A stretch of DNA of 60,183 bases from an uncultured Collinsella sp. Its GTDB lineage: Bacteria > Actinomycetota > Coriobacteriia > Coriobacteriales > Coriobacteriaceae. The position numbers were made by a program, and so were the translations under genes. Shown here one piece after another: positions 48,543 to 56,848 of this stretch (position 1 is the first letter of the stretch; every line of letters begins with the position of its first letter). Location: the NCBI GenBank assembly GCA_900540985.1, contig UQIC01000011.1:1-60183 (forward strand), written 5' to 3'. The notes beneath the pieces are model-generated. The model was not told the origin of the DNA and searched no databases. It saw nothing but the letters and a program-made list of their open reading frames with translations.

Positions 48543-49121
48543 GTGTTTGGTATTGGAGAGGGTGAGCTGGCAATCATCGTGGTCTTCGGCTTTTTGCTGT
48601 TTGGCCCGGATAAGCTCCCGCAGATGGGCCGCACGATCGGCCGTGCCATCCGTCAGTTCCGCGAGACGCAGGAAAAGATGACGGCCGTTGTTCAGTCCGA
48701 GATCATCGATCCGGTAAGCGAGGCCGCTTCGGCTCCGGTTAAGCCCAAGAAGGCTGCCGTCGATGACGATTCCGATGCGGACGAGGATGCCGTCGAGACG
48801 GCTGCGCCCGCAAAGAAGGAGACCTTTGCCGAGCGCCGAGCCCGCCTTGCCGCCGAGAAGGCCGCGAGCGAGGGTGCCGCCGAGGGCGAAGGTGCTGCTG
48901 GGGAGGCCGAGGGTGCCGAGTCTGCCGAGGGTGCCGAGCCCGCCGAGCCCGAACCTGCTGCAGAGCCGGAGCCCGAGCCCGAGCCGGCAGAGCCCACGAC
49001 GGCTGACCTCTACGCCCGTCGTCCCCGCAAGCGCAAGGCCGTCGTCGACCAGCTCGCCCGCGAGCTCGAGGCCGAGGACGACGCCGCTGCCGCCGACGCC
49101 TCGAAGGGAGGCGATGAGTAA
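48543..49121 (+). CDS. tatB: Sec-independent translocase TatA/TatB-type subunit
   Basis: The first 20 residues after the GTG start (FGIGEGELAIIVVFGFLLFG) form the membrane segment. They are followed by the hinge and amphipathic helix PDKLPQMGRTIGRAIRQFRE, as in TatA/TatB. A long tail rich in Glu, Ala and Pro (GAE and PEPEP runs, residues about 70-160) ends in a basic-acidic segment. It is 192 residues. I favour TatB because the tail is long and tatC overlaps by one base (TAATG). GGAGG lies five bases before the GTG. A separate TatA is not in the window. Confidence 0.85.
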   Translation: MFGIGEGELAIIVVFGFLLFGPDKLPQMGRTIGRAIRQFRETQEKMTAVVQSEIIDPVSEAASAPVKPKKAAVDDDSDADEDAVETAAPAKKETFAERRARLAAEKAASEGAAEGEGAAGEAEGAESAEGAEPAEPEPAAEPEPEPEPAEPTTADLYARRPRKRKAVVDQLARELEAEDDAAAADASKGGDE

Positions 49122-49912
49122 TGCCTATCGGACCTGCGCGCATGCCGCTCTTCGATCACCTGGGAGAGCTCCGTCGCCGCCTGACTATCGTGGTCGTGTC
49201 GGTGTTTGCCGCCGCCATCGTGCTGTATTTCGCCACGCCCGTGGTGCTCGACATCCTGGAAGACCCCATCCGCTCCTTTGTGCCGGACGGTAAGTTCTAC
49301 ATCACCACCACGCTCGGCGGCTTTGGCCTGCGCTTCTCGCTGGCCATCAAGATGGCCGTGGTCATGTGCACGCCCATGATCATCTGGCAGATTCTGGCAT
49401 TTTTCCTGCCGGCACTGCGTCCCAACGAGCGCAAATGGGTCGTGCCCACGGTGCTCGCCTCGACGGTGCTGTTCTTCCTGGGCGCCATCTTCTGCTATTT
49501 CATCATCATCCCGGCGGGCTTTGAGTGGCTTATCGGCGAGACCTCGGCCGTCGCCACGGCGCTGCCCGACCTGGAGAACTACGTCAACATGGAGCTGCTC
49601 TTTATGATCGGCTTTGGCGTGGCGTTTGAGCTGCCGCTCATCATCTTCTACCTGTCCGTCTTCCACATCGTGTCCTACGCGGCCTTCCGCGGCGCCTGGC
49701 GCTACGTGTACGTGGGCCTGCTTGTGGGCTCGGCTGTGATTACGCCCGACGGCTCGCCCGTTACGCTGGGCCTCATGTATGGTGCCCTGCTCTCGCTCTA
49801 CGAGATTTCGCTCGCCATTGCCCGCGTGGTCATTACCGCGCGCGAGGGCAAGGAGGGCTTGTTTGTGAGCCGTCTGGACCTGTTCTCGGACGATGAGGAC
49901 GACGAGGAGTAA
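49121..49912 (+). CDS. tatC: Sec-independent translocase TatC
   Basis: TatC recognises twin-arginine signal peptides and forms the core of the Tat translocon. The N-terminus MPLFDHLGELRRRLTIVVVS is the family signature. Six membrane segments are visible, with the FFLPALRPNERKWVVPTVLAS region after the second and FELPLIIFYLSVFHIV later. VITPDGSPVTLGLMYGALLSLYEIS ends the core, then an acidic tail. It has 263 residues. hypA follows after six bases. Tat exports cofactor-loaded proteins such as hydrogenases, which fits linkage to hypAB. Confidence 0.96.
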   Translation: MPIGPARMPLFDHLGELRRRLTIVVVSVFAAAIVLYFATPVVLDILEDPIRSFVPDGKFYITTTLGGFGLRFSLAIKMAVVMCTPMIIWQILAFFLPALRPNERKWVVPTVLASTVLFFLGAIFCYFIIIPAGFEWLIGETSAVATALPDLENYVNMELLFMIGFGVAFELPLIIFYLSVFHIVSYAAFRGAWRYVYVGLLVGSAVITPDGSPVTLGLMYGALLSLYEISLAIARVVITAREGKEGLFVSRLDLFSDDEDDEE

Positions 49913-49918
49913 ATCGGT

Positions 49919-50275
49919 ATGCACGAGGTTGGCATTGTCAACGGCATACTCGATACAGTGATTCGCGCGGCGCGTGGGGCGGGGGCCTCGCGCGCCGTTT
50001 TGGTAACGCTGCGTATCGGGGATATGACCGAGGTCGTGCGCGAAGCACTCGACTTTGCGTGGGAGACATTTCGCGACGAGGACCCGCTCACACGCGGCTG
50101 CGAGCTTGCCGTGGAGGAGGTCCATCCACAAAGCGAGTGTCTGGACTGCGGCGAGGTCTTCGAGCACGACCGCTTCCATTGCCGCTGTCCCCAATGTGGC
50201 GGCGCCAACGTGCGTCTGCTGCACGGCCGCGAGCTCGACATCGCAAGTATCGAAATCGAAACCCCCGACGATTAG
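49919..50275 (+). CDS. hypA: Hydrogenase nickel-incorporation protein HypA
   Basis: HypA hands nickel to hydrogenase precursors with HypB. The nickel-binding MHE N-terminus is present, and the zinc site is ECLDCGEVF...CRCPQCGG, with CxxC and CxxC pairs. The protein has 118 residues. It is followed by hypB 55 bases downstream. No hydrogenase structural genes lie in the window. Confidence 0.94.
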   Translation: MHEVGIVNGILDTVIRAARGAGASRAVLVTLRIGDMTEVVREALDFAWETFRDEDPLTRGCELAVEEVHPQSECLDCGEVFEHDRFHCRCPQCGGANVRLLHGRELDIASIEIETPDD

Positions 50276-50330
50276 CCCGCTAGCCATCTGGTGATGGGGT
50301 ATAAAGGGGCCAAAGTAAGGAGTGCCGAGT

Positions 50331-51014
50331 ATGGCTGAGAAAACGATTGATATCGCGTCGCCGATTCTGTCGCGCAACGAGCGCCTGGCAGATCAGCTGC
50401 GACAGCGATTTAAAGAGACAAACACCTATGTGATCAATGTGCTGTCGAGCCCCGGTTCGGGCAAGACCACCACGATCCTGGGCACCAACGAGCGCCTGCG
50501 CGACAAGGCTGGCCTGCGCTGTGCCGTCATCGAGGGCGATATTGCCTCGGATGTCGACGCCATCACCATGAAGGAAGCCGGCATGCCCGCCATCCAGATC
50601 AACACGGGTGGCCTGTGCCACCTCGAGGGCAACATGATCATGGAGGCCGTTGACGCGTTCGACCAGGCCGTCGGTCTGGAGAACATCGACGTCATCTTTA
50701 TCGAAAACGTGGGCAACTTGGTCTGCCCGGTCGACTTTGACCTGGGTGAGAACCTGTCCATCATGATTCTCTCGGTGCCCGAGGGCGACGACAAGCCCAT
50801 CAAGTACCCGGGCATCTTCCAGCACGCCGGCGCGCAGCTGCTCAATAAGGTCGACGTGGCCCCGGCTTTCGATTTTGACATGGATAGGTATACTAAGACA
50901 CTCGATGACCTCAATCCGCAGGCGCCGCGGTTTGCCGTGAGCGCGCGCAAGGGCGAGGGCATGGATGCCTGGTGCGATTGGCTCATCGGGCAGATCGAGC
51001 AAGCAAGGGCGTAA
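50331..51014 (+). CDS. hypB: Hydrogenase nickel-incorporation GTPase HypB
   Basis: A SIMIBI-class GTPase of 227 residues that drives nickel delivery. Walker A SSPGSGKTTTI, GDIASDVDA, the metal-site region NTGGLCHLEGNMI and FIENVGNLVCPVDFDLGE, and the base-recognition NKVD are clear. It lacks the N-terminal CxxCGC and His-rich stretch found in some HypB proteins. Start ATG 50331 has AAGGAG upstream. Confidence 0.95.
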   Translation: MAEKTIDIASPILSRNERLADQLRQRFKETNTYVINVLSSPGSGKTTTILGTNERLRDKAGLRCAVIEGDIASDVDAITMKEAGMPAIQINTGGLCHLEGNMIMEAVDAFDQAVGLENIDVIFIENVGNLVCPVDFDLGENLSIMILSVPEGDDKPIKYPGIFQHAGAQLLNKVDVAPAFDFDMDRYTKTLDDLNPQAPRFAVSARKGEGMDAWCDWLIGQIEQARA

Positions 51015-51068
51015 ATCGGCCGCCATACGGGCGGGCGTAGCCGCAGAGACACGAGATAGGAGCCTCTT

Positions 51069-53660
51069 TTGAAGCTCATCATCGCCGAGAAAAACGACGC
51101 TGCGCGTCAGATCGCCGAGCGTCTGTCCACGGGCAAACCCAAAAAGGATAAGGTGTACAACACCGCCATCTACCGTTTTGAGTGGAAGGGCGAGGAGTGC
51201 GTGACCATCGGCCTGGCCGGTCACATCCTTGCGCCCGATTTTTGCGACAGCGTGCTGTTCGATAAAAAGCTGGGCTGGTATTCGGTTACTGAGGACGGCG
51301 AGATGCTGCCGGCCGACATGCCCGATGGCCTGGCACGCCCGCCCTACGACACCAAGCGCAAGCCGTTTCTTGCCGACGGCATCTCCATCAAGGGCTGGAA
51401 GCTCGAGAGTCTGCCGTATCTCACCTGGGCACCCGTCATTAAGCTGCCGGCCGAGAAGGAACTCATCCGCTCGCTTAAGAACCTTGCCAAAAAGTCCGAC
51501 AGCGTCATCATCGCCACGGACTTCGATCGCGAGGGCGAGCTGATCGGTTCGGACGCCCTCAACAAGGTGCACGAGGTGGCGCCCGACCTGCCGGTCGCTC
51601 GAGCTCAGTATTCTTCGTTTACCAAGGCCGAGATCACGCAGGCCTTCGATAACCTTGTCTCGCTCGACCAGAACCTGGCCGACGCCGGCGAGAGCCGCCA
51701 GCACATCGACCTCATTTGGGGCGCGGTGCTCACGCGCTACCTGACGCTCGCCAAGTTTGGCGGCTTTGGCAACGTGCGCTCCGCCGGCCGCGTACAGACC
51801 CCGACGCTCGCCTTGGTGGTCGAGCGCGAGCGCGAACGCATGGCGTTTGTGCCCGAGGATTATTGGCAGATTCGCGGCATGGGTGCCGCGCAGGGCGCTG
51901 CCGAGGATGACCGCTTTAAGATTGCGCACAAGACGACGCGTTTTACCGACAAGGATGCTGCCGAGACGGCGTATGGCAACGTCGACGGTGTCAAGACGGC
52001 AACCGTCGCCGCGGTGACCAAGCGCTCGCGCAAACAGCAACCGCCTACGCCGTTTGCGACCACCTCGCTTCAGGCTGCCGCCGCAGCCGAGGGTATCTCG
52101 CCTGCACGTACCATGCGTATCGCCGAGTCTCTCTACATGGCGGGCCTCATCAGCTATCCGCGTGTCGACAACACCGTATACCCCGCGACGCTCGATTTGG
52201 GCGCCGTGGTAAGCGACCTGGCAAAGATTAATCCGGCGCTGGCACCCGTGTGCAAAAAGGTGCTCGCCGGTCCTATGAAGCCCACGCGCGGCAAGGTCGA
52301 GACCACCGACCACCCGCCCATCTACCCCACGGGCGAGGGCGATCCGTCCACGCTCGATGGCGGCCAGCGTAAGCTTTACGACCTCATTGCCCGCCGTTTC
52401 CTGGCGACGCTTATGGGCCCCGCGACCATCGAGAACACCAAGCTCGAGCTCGACGTCAACGGCGAGCCGTTTGTGGCTTCGGGTGACGTGCTCGTGACTC
52501 CGGGCTTCCGCGAAGCCTATCCGTATGGCCTTAAGCGTGACGAACAGATGCCGCCGCTTGAGCAGGGCGATACGGTTGACGTGTTCGACATCAAGCTCGA
52601 GGCCAAGCAGACCGAGCCGCCCGCGCGCTACAGCCAGGGCAAGCTCGTGCAAGAGATGGAAAAGCGTGGCCTGGGCACCAAGTCCACGCGCGCGAGCATC
52701 ATCGAGCGCCTGTATGCCGTGCGCTATCTCAAAAACGATCCCGTTGAGCCGAGTCAGCTGGGCATCGCCATCATCGATGCGCTGTCGCAGTTTGCCCCGC
52801 GCATCACGAGCCCCGATATGACCAGCGAGCTCGATGGCGACATGACCCGCGTGGAGCGCGGCGAGGACACCGAAGAGCATGTCGTGACGCACTCGCGCGC
52901 GCTGTTGGCCGGTGTGCTCGACGAGCTGCTCAAACATACGCAGGAGCTGGGCGACGCTATCAGCGACGCCGTCACGGCCGATGCACGCGTGGGCGCCTGT
53001 CCCAAGTGCGGCAAGGACCTGGTCATGAAGACGAGCGCCAAGACCCGTGGCAGCTTTATCGGCTGCATGGGTTGGCCCGACTGCGATGTGACCTATCCGG
53101 TGCCGAGCGGCGTTAAGGTGAGCCCGCTCGAGGGCGAGGCAGCCGTGTGCCCCGAGTGCGGCGCGCCGCGCATTAAGTGCCAGCCGTTCCGTCAGAAGGC
53201 CTTTGAGATCTGCGTGAACCCCACGTGCCCCACTAACTACGAACCCGACCTTAAGGTGGGTGAGTGCAAGGTGTGTGCCGAGGCCGGACGCCATGGCGAC
53301 CTGATCGCACACAAGAGCGAGAAGAGCGGCAAGCGCTTTATCCGCTGCACCAACTACGATGACTGCGGCGTGAGCTATCCGCTTCCGGCACGTGGCAAAC
53401 TCGAGGCGACGGGCGAGACCTGTCCCGAGTGCGGCGCCCCCATCGTGGTGGTCAACACGGCGCGCGGCCCGTGGCGCATCTGCGTGAACATGGACTGCCC
53501 GACCAAGGAGAAGAAGCCGGCACGCGGCCGCAAGACCACGACTAAGGCGAGCACGGCTAAGAAGACGACGGCGGCAAAGAAGACTGCTGCCAAGAAGACG
53601 ACCGCCAAAAAGACGACGGCCAAGAAGTCGACTACCAAAAAGACCGCTGCCGACAAGTAG
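51069..53660 (+). CDS. topA: Type IA DNA topoisomerase, archaeal TopA type
   Basis: The 863-residue enzyme relaxes negative supercoils. The start LIIAEKNDAARQIAERLSTG, IGLAGHILAPDF, and IIATDFDREGELIGSDAL resemble archaeal (haloarchaeal) TopA. Bacterial TopA instead starts with LVIVESPAKAKTI and has TDLDREGEAIAWH. The active-site tyrosine is in MAGLISYPRVDNTVYP, again the archaeal wording. Four zinc-ribbon modules follow (first CPKCGKDLVMKT...CMGWPDC). The tail is a run of Lys-Lys-Thr-Thr/Ala repeats likely to bind DNA. It begins with TTG after TAGGAGCC. The position before tmk-holB is where actinobacterial topA normally lies. Confidence 0.9.
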   Translation: MKLIIAEKNDAARQIAERLSTGKPKKDKVYNTAIYRFEWKGEECVTIGLAGHILAPDFCDSVLFDKKLGWYSVTEDGEMLPADMPDGLARPPYDTKRKPFLADGISIKGWKLESLPYLTWAPVIKLPAEKELIRSLKNLAKKSDSVIIATDFDREGELIGSDALNKVHEVAPDLPVARAQYSSFTKAEITQAFDNLVSLDQNLADAGESRQHIDLIWGAVLTRYLTLAKFGGFGNVRSAGRVQTPTLALVVERERERMAFVPEDYWQIRGMGAAQGAAEDDRFKIAHKTTRFTDKDAAETAYGNVDGVKTATVAAVTKRSRKQQPPTPFATTSLQAAAAAEGISPARTMRIAESLYMAGLISYPRVDNTVYPATLDLGAVVSDLAKINPALAPVCKKVLAGPMKPTRGKVETTDHPPIYPTGEGDPSTLDGGQRKLYDLIARRFLATLMGPATIENTKLELDVNGEPFVASGDVLVTPGFREAYPYGLKRDEQMPPLEQGDTVDVFDIKLEAKQTEPPARYSQGKLVQEMEKRGLGTKSTRASIIERLYAVRYLKNDPVEPSQLGIAIIDALSQFAPRITSPDMTSELDGDMTRVERGEDTEEHVVTHSRALLAGVLDELLKHTQELGDAISDAVTADARVGACPKCGKDLVMKTSAKTRGSFIGCMGWPDCDVTYPVPSGVKVSPLEGEAAVCPECGAPRIKCQPFRQKAFEICVNPTCPTNYEPDLKVGECKVCAEAGRHGDLIAHKSEKSGKRFIRCTNYDDCGVSYPLPARGKLEATGETCPECGAPIVVVNTARGPWRICVNMDCPTKEKKPARGRKTTTKASTAKKTTAAKKTAAKKTTAKKTTAKKSTTKKTAADK

Positions 53661-53688
53661 CCGCACGGTCGAGACATCACCTAAAACA

Positions 53689-53727
53689 AAAACGAGCGAG
53701 GACCTCAAAATCCTCGCTCGTTTTTTT
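53689..53727 (+). terminator. Rho-independent terminator after topA
   Basis: ACGAGCGAGGA pairs perfectly with TCCTCGCTCGT, flanked by AAAA and TTTTTTT. It is bidirectional by sequence. Confidence 0.95.
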
Positions 53728-53731
53728 ATCT

Positions 53732-53785
53732 GGCAGTTAGGGACGTTCCTTTTCTGCCGGCAGTTTAGGAACGTCCCTAACTGCC
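53732..53785. repeat. Perfect 18-bp inverted repeat with GGGACGTTCC core
   Basis: GGCAGTTAGGGACGTTCC (53732-53749) and its exact reverse complement (53768-53785) flank a loop that itself holds the palindrome CTGCCGGCAG. GGAACGTCCCTAACTGCC resembles AAGAACGTCCCCAATGAC at 23474 and GGGAACATCCCTAAATGAC at 25660. Confidence 0.85.
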
Positions 53786-53805
53786 GGCTCGGGAACGACA
53801 AAGCG

Positions 53806-54789
53806 CTAGTTCACTTCGACGGGTTTGGCGCCGGGGTAGCGCTCCTCAAAGTCTAGGCGGTACTTATTGTCATTGGTGCCCGCCACGTTGTCGCGCGACA
53901 GCGGCGCCACGATCTCATTCTTGTGATCCGCAGGCTTGGTGTATTTCAGGCTGATCTCCCAGGCATCACAGATTGCGTCAATGCGGTGATCCAGGTCGTC
54001 ATACAGGGCAACGATGTCTTTCCAGGAACTGTAGTTCTTAGAGCTCGTCGGGACGTCCAGGTCCTCGACGATGTCGTAATACTGCTCGATGGTGTCCTCT
54101 GTGCGCTCGGCGACGTCGGCGAGATTTTGACGGGTGGTGCGATCTTCTTCCAGATAGCTGCCGTTGAAGTTCTGCGCGCAGCCACGGACGTAGTTGTCGA
54201 GGTCTTCGAGCAAGTCGTAGTATTCGCTCAGTCGGCGGTAGAGATTCTGCTCGGAGAGCGTTGCTTCGCCGCCATCCTCGTCGTCATCGTCATCATCGTC
54301 GTACAGGCTGTTGGGATCGCCGAGAGGCTTTAGGTCATCGTCGTCGACGTCATGGTGCAGCTTAGCTACCTCGGCAGTCGTCTGCGTGGCGGCGTTGTCG
54401 AAAGGCTTGATCACAAAGAAAACGACCAGGGCGATGATGATCGCCACCAGCACAACAATAACGGCGATAAGCGGCCCGGTGCCGCTCTTTTTGGGAGCGG
54501 GGGTCTGTGGCGAAGCGGGCGTGTATGCGGGAGCCGGCTCCTGTTGGGGCGAGCCGCTCGCGACGGGTATGCGCTGCGTGGTCTCGACGGCCGCAGGGCT
54601 TGCGGCGGGGTCGGGGCGATAGGCGAGGGGGTCGTCCGCCTTGGCTTGCGGCGTATCAAGGGAGCCGGTCTGCTCAAAAGCGGGCTGGCTATCGCTCGCG
54701 GTTGTTTGCTCAACGGGTGCACCGCACGAGGTGCAGAACTTGGCATTATCTGCAAGAAGCTTGCCGCACGAGGCGCAATACCGAGACAT
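53806..54789 (-). CDS. Zinc-ribbon membrane protein of unknown function
   Basis: The 327-residue protein starts with a zinc ribbon (YCASCGKLLADNAKFCTSCG). It continues through a Pro/Ala/Thr/Gln-rich linker to one membrane segment (GPLIAVIVVLVAIIIALVVFFVI, about 110-132). The outer part has an Asp-rich run (SLYDDDDDDDEDGG) and a helical domain with YRRLSEYYDLLEDLDNYVRG and EDTIEQYYDIVEDLD. This layout (ribbon, linker, single span, external domain) is common in Gram-positive bacteria. No enzymatic role can be assigned. AAAGGAG precedes the ATG at 54789. Confidence 0.8.
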   Translation of the reverse strand: MSRYCASCGKLLADNAKFCTSCGAPVEQTTASDSQPAFEQTGSLDTPQAKADDPLAYRPDPAASPAAVETTQRIPVASGSPQQEPAPAYTPASPQTPAPKKSGTGPLIAVIVVLVAIIIALVVFFVIKPFDNAATQTTAEVAKLHHDVDDDDLKPLGDPNSLYDDDDDDDEDGGEATLSEQNLYRRLSEYYDLLEDLDNYVRGCAQNFNGSYLEEDRTTRQNLADVAERTEDTIEQYYDIVEDLDVPTSSKNYSSWKDIVALYDDLDHRIDAICDAWEISLKYTKPADHKNEIVAPLSRDNVAGTNDNKYRLDFEERYPGAKPVEVN

Positions 54790-54857
54790 TGCCACTCCTT
54801 TCGCCACATTTCAATGCAATACGACGATTATACCCAGCGTCCAAAATTCCCCATCAT

Positions 54858-54926
54858 AAGTTGCGGTGAAATAGGGACTGTTTGGCGGTCTCAGAGCTTC
54901 AATCAGTCCCTATTTCACCGCAACTT
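54858..54926. repeat. Palindrome with AGTTGCGGTGAAATAG arms (copy 2)
   Basis: AAGTTGCGGTGAAATAGGGA followed by CTG (54858-54880) is matched by a perfect 23-base reverse complement at 54904-54926. The outer 16 bases equal copy 1 at 16083-16149, while the inner stem is GGGACTG here and TTCC there. It is in the gap between the zinc-ribbon gene (minus) and tmk (plus). Confidence 0.9.
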
Positions 54927-55035
54927 CGGGGATGCCTCGATGGCTAGGTTGGATTTGGGACGCGCCTGCCCCTGGGGTATCATGGCTTAGTTGATATATC
55001 TGCATTTACGCGCCTTGTAGGAAGGGGCTGCGCCC

Positions 55036-55719
55036 ATGGCTTTTGAGCCCGCTCAACATAGCTTTATCACGCTCGAGGGCGTCGATGGCGCCGGCAAGTC
55101 CACGCAGGCGCGCCTGCTTGTCCGCGCGCTCGACCTTGCCGGCTACCAGGTTGTGAGCCTGCGCGAGCCGGGCGGTACCGCCATCAGCGAAAAGATCCGC
55201 GCTCTGCTGCTCGACCCCGCCAATACGGCGATGGGCGACACCTGCGAGTTGTTGCTCTACGAGGCCGCGCGCGCCCAGTTGGTGCACGAGGTCATCGCGC
55301 CTGCCCTTGCTGCCGGCAAGGTGGTCCTGTGCGACCGCTTCTACGATTCCACGACCTGCTACCAGGCGTTTGCCGACGGCCTCGATCGCCAGATAGTGCG
55401 CGACGCCAACAACCTGGCCGTCGCGGGTACGCACCCGGCGCTCACACTCGTCTATCACATCACGCCCGAGCAGGCGGCGCTGCGCATGGCAGCCCGTGGC
55501 GCGGCAGATCGCATGGAGGCTAAGGGCATGGCCTTCCAAGAGCGTGTCTACCAGGGTTTTTGCGCAATTGCCGCCGAGGAGCCAAACCGCGTAAAGCTCA
55601 TCGACGCCACTGCGACCGTCGAGGAAGTCTTCGAGAAGACGGTTGAGCAGATTCGCGCATACGGTCTCGACATTCCGCAAGACACCGTCACCGCCGCGCT
55701 TGCCAAGGAGGCCGAGTAA
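55036..55719 (+). CDS. tmk: Thymidylate kinase
   Basis: Tmk phosphorylates dTMP to dTDP. The P-loop LEGVDGAGKSTQARLL, LREPGGTAISEKIRALLLD, CDRFYDSTTCYQAFADGLD and the lid region AARGAADRMEAKG are present. The enzyme has 227 residues. It overlaps no gene but holB starts one base after its stop, in the order tmk-holB usual for bacteria. Confidence 0.96.
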   Translation: MAFEPAQHSFITLEGVDGAGKSTQARLLVRALDLAGYQVVSLREPGGTAISEKIRALLLDPANTAMGDTCELLLYEAARAQLVHEVIAPALAAGKVVLCDRFYDSTTCYQAFADGLDRQIVRDANNLAVAGTHPALTLVYHITPEQAALRMAARGAADRMEAKGMAFQERVYQGFCAIAAEEPNRVKLIDATATVEEVFEKTVEQIRAYGLDIPQDTVTAALAKEAE

Positions 55720-55720
55720 C

Positions 55721-56848
55721 ATGGCCCCCGCTCAGGCAAGCCTGCTGGCCAAGCTCGACACCCAACAGCGCGTGCGCGATTTTTTGACCAACGCCGTCGC
55801 TAGCGGTCGTGCATCGCACGCCTACCTGTTTTTGGGCGCGCCCGGCGCGGGCAAGCTCGATGCCGCATGGGCGCTCGCCCAGGCCTTCCTGTGCGAGCAG
55901 GACGGCTGCGGCGCATGCGACAGCTGCGTGCGCGTTGCGCGGCACACACATCCCGACGTGCACTATTACACGCCCGAGAGCGCCACGGGCTACCTCATTG
56001 CCCAGACCCGCGAGCTGCTCGACGACGTGCCGCTGGCGCCCATCCGCGCCAAGGCCAAGGTCTACATCATCGACCGTGCCGAGCAGCTGCGCGCTAACAC
56101 CGCCAACGCACTGCTCAAAACACTCGAGGAGCCGCCCGAGGGCGTTATGTTTATCTTGCTGGGCACCTCGGCAGACGTGATGCTGCCTACCATCGTGAGC
56201 CGCTGCCAGTGTGTGCCGTTTCGGCTGGTGTCGCCCACCGTCGCCGCGCAGGCCGTGAGCCGCGCCACCGGTCAGGACCCTGCGCGTTGCCGCATGGCCG
56301 TCGCAGTAGCGGGAAGCCCCGCGCGTGGCATCGAGTTCCTCAAGAGCGCCGAGCGCCAGGACGCTCGCCGTCAGATGGTTCGCGCCATCGATTCGCTCAT
56401 CGCCGCCGACGAGGCCGACGTGCTCAGCCGCGCCAAGTCGCTCATCGTCGCCGTTAAGGCGCCACTCGCCGAGGTCAAGTCCACGCAGGAAAAGGTGCTC
56501 GAGCAAAACGCCGACTACCTGTCGCGTGGAGCATTGAAGCAGCTTGAGGACCGCAACAAGCGCGAACTCAACGCGCGCGAGCGTTCGGGTATCATGGAAG
56601 CGCTGGCGAGCGCGCGGACGCTCATGCGCGACGTGCTGCTGACGCTTCAGGACGAGGCAGCCGACGTGGTGAACGAGGACGTGCGCGACACGATCGGGCG
56701 GCTTGCCGCCGCGACCAATGTTGCGGGTGCCACGCGGGCGCTCGAGGCAGTCGCGACTGCCGAGCGCAACATCGCCAGAAACGTTACTCCCCAGCTGGCC
56801 ATCGAGGTCATGCTGTTCGATATCAGGAAGGCACTGAAATGCCGTTAG
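55721..56848 (+). CDS. holB: DNA polymerase III delta' subunit
   Basis: The clamp-loader delta' subunit of 375 residues. SHAYLFLGAPGAGKLDAAWALAQ contains a P-loop-like stretch. The zinc module CEQDGCGACDSCVRVARHTH is followed by YIIDRAEQLRANTANALLKTLEEPP (sensor region) and LPTIVSRCQC. The C-terminal domain is helical. ricT begins ten bases before this stop, so they are coupled. Confidence 0.93.
   Translation: MAPAQASLLAKLDTQQRVRDFLTNAVASGRASHAYLFLGAPGAGKLDAAWALAQAFLCEQDGCGACDSCVRVARHTHPDVHYYTPESATGYLIAQTRELLDDVPLAPIRAKAKVYIIDRAEQLRANTANALLKTLEEPPEGVMFILLGTSADVMLPTIVSRCQCVPFRLVSPTVAAQAVSRATGQDPARCRMAVAVAGSPARGIEFLKSAERQDARRQMVRAIDSLIAADEADVLSRAKSLIVAVKAPLAEVKSTQEKVLEQNADYLSRGALKQLEDRNKRELNARERSGIMEALASARTLMRDVLLTLQDEAADVVNEDVRDTIGRLAAATNVAGATRALEAVATAERNIARNVTPQLAIEVMLFDIRKALKCR

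Noticed and set aside
48840..49020. Coding repeat expansion in the tatB tail as a mobile repeat
   Set aside because: The Glu/Ala/Pro-rich codons are ordinary low-complexity tail sequence in frame, without flanking duplications.
50280..53801. A 1173-codon minus-strand frame over hypB and topA
   Set aside because: It mirrors the plus-strand codons and shows no family resemblance; HypB and topoisomerase motifs are on the plus strand.
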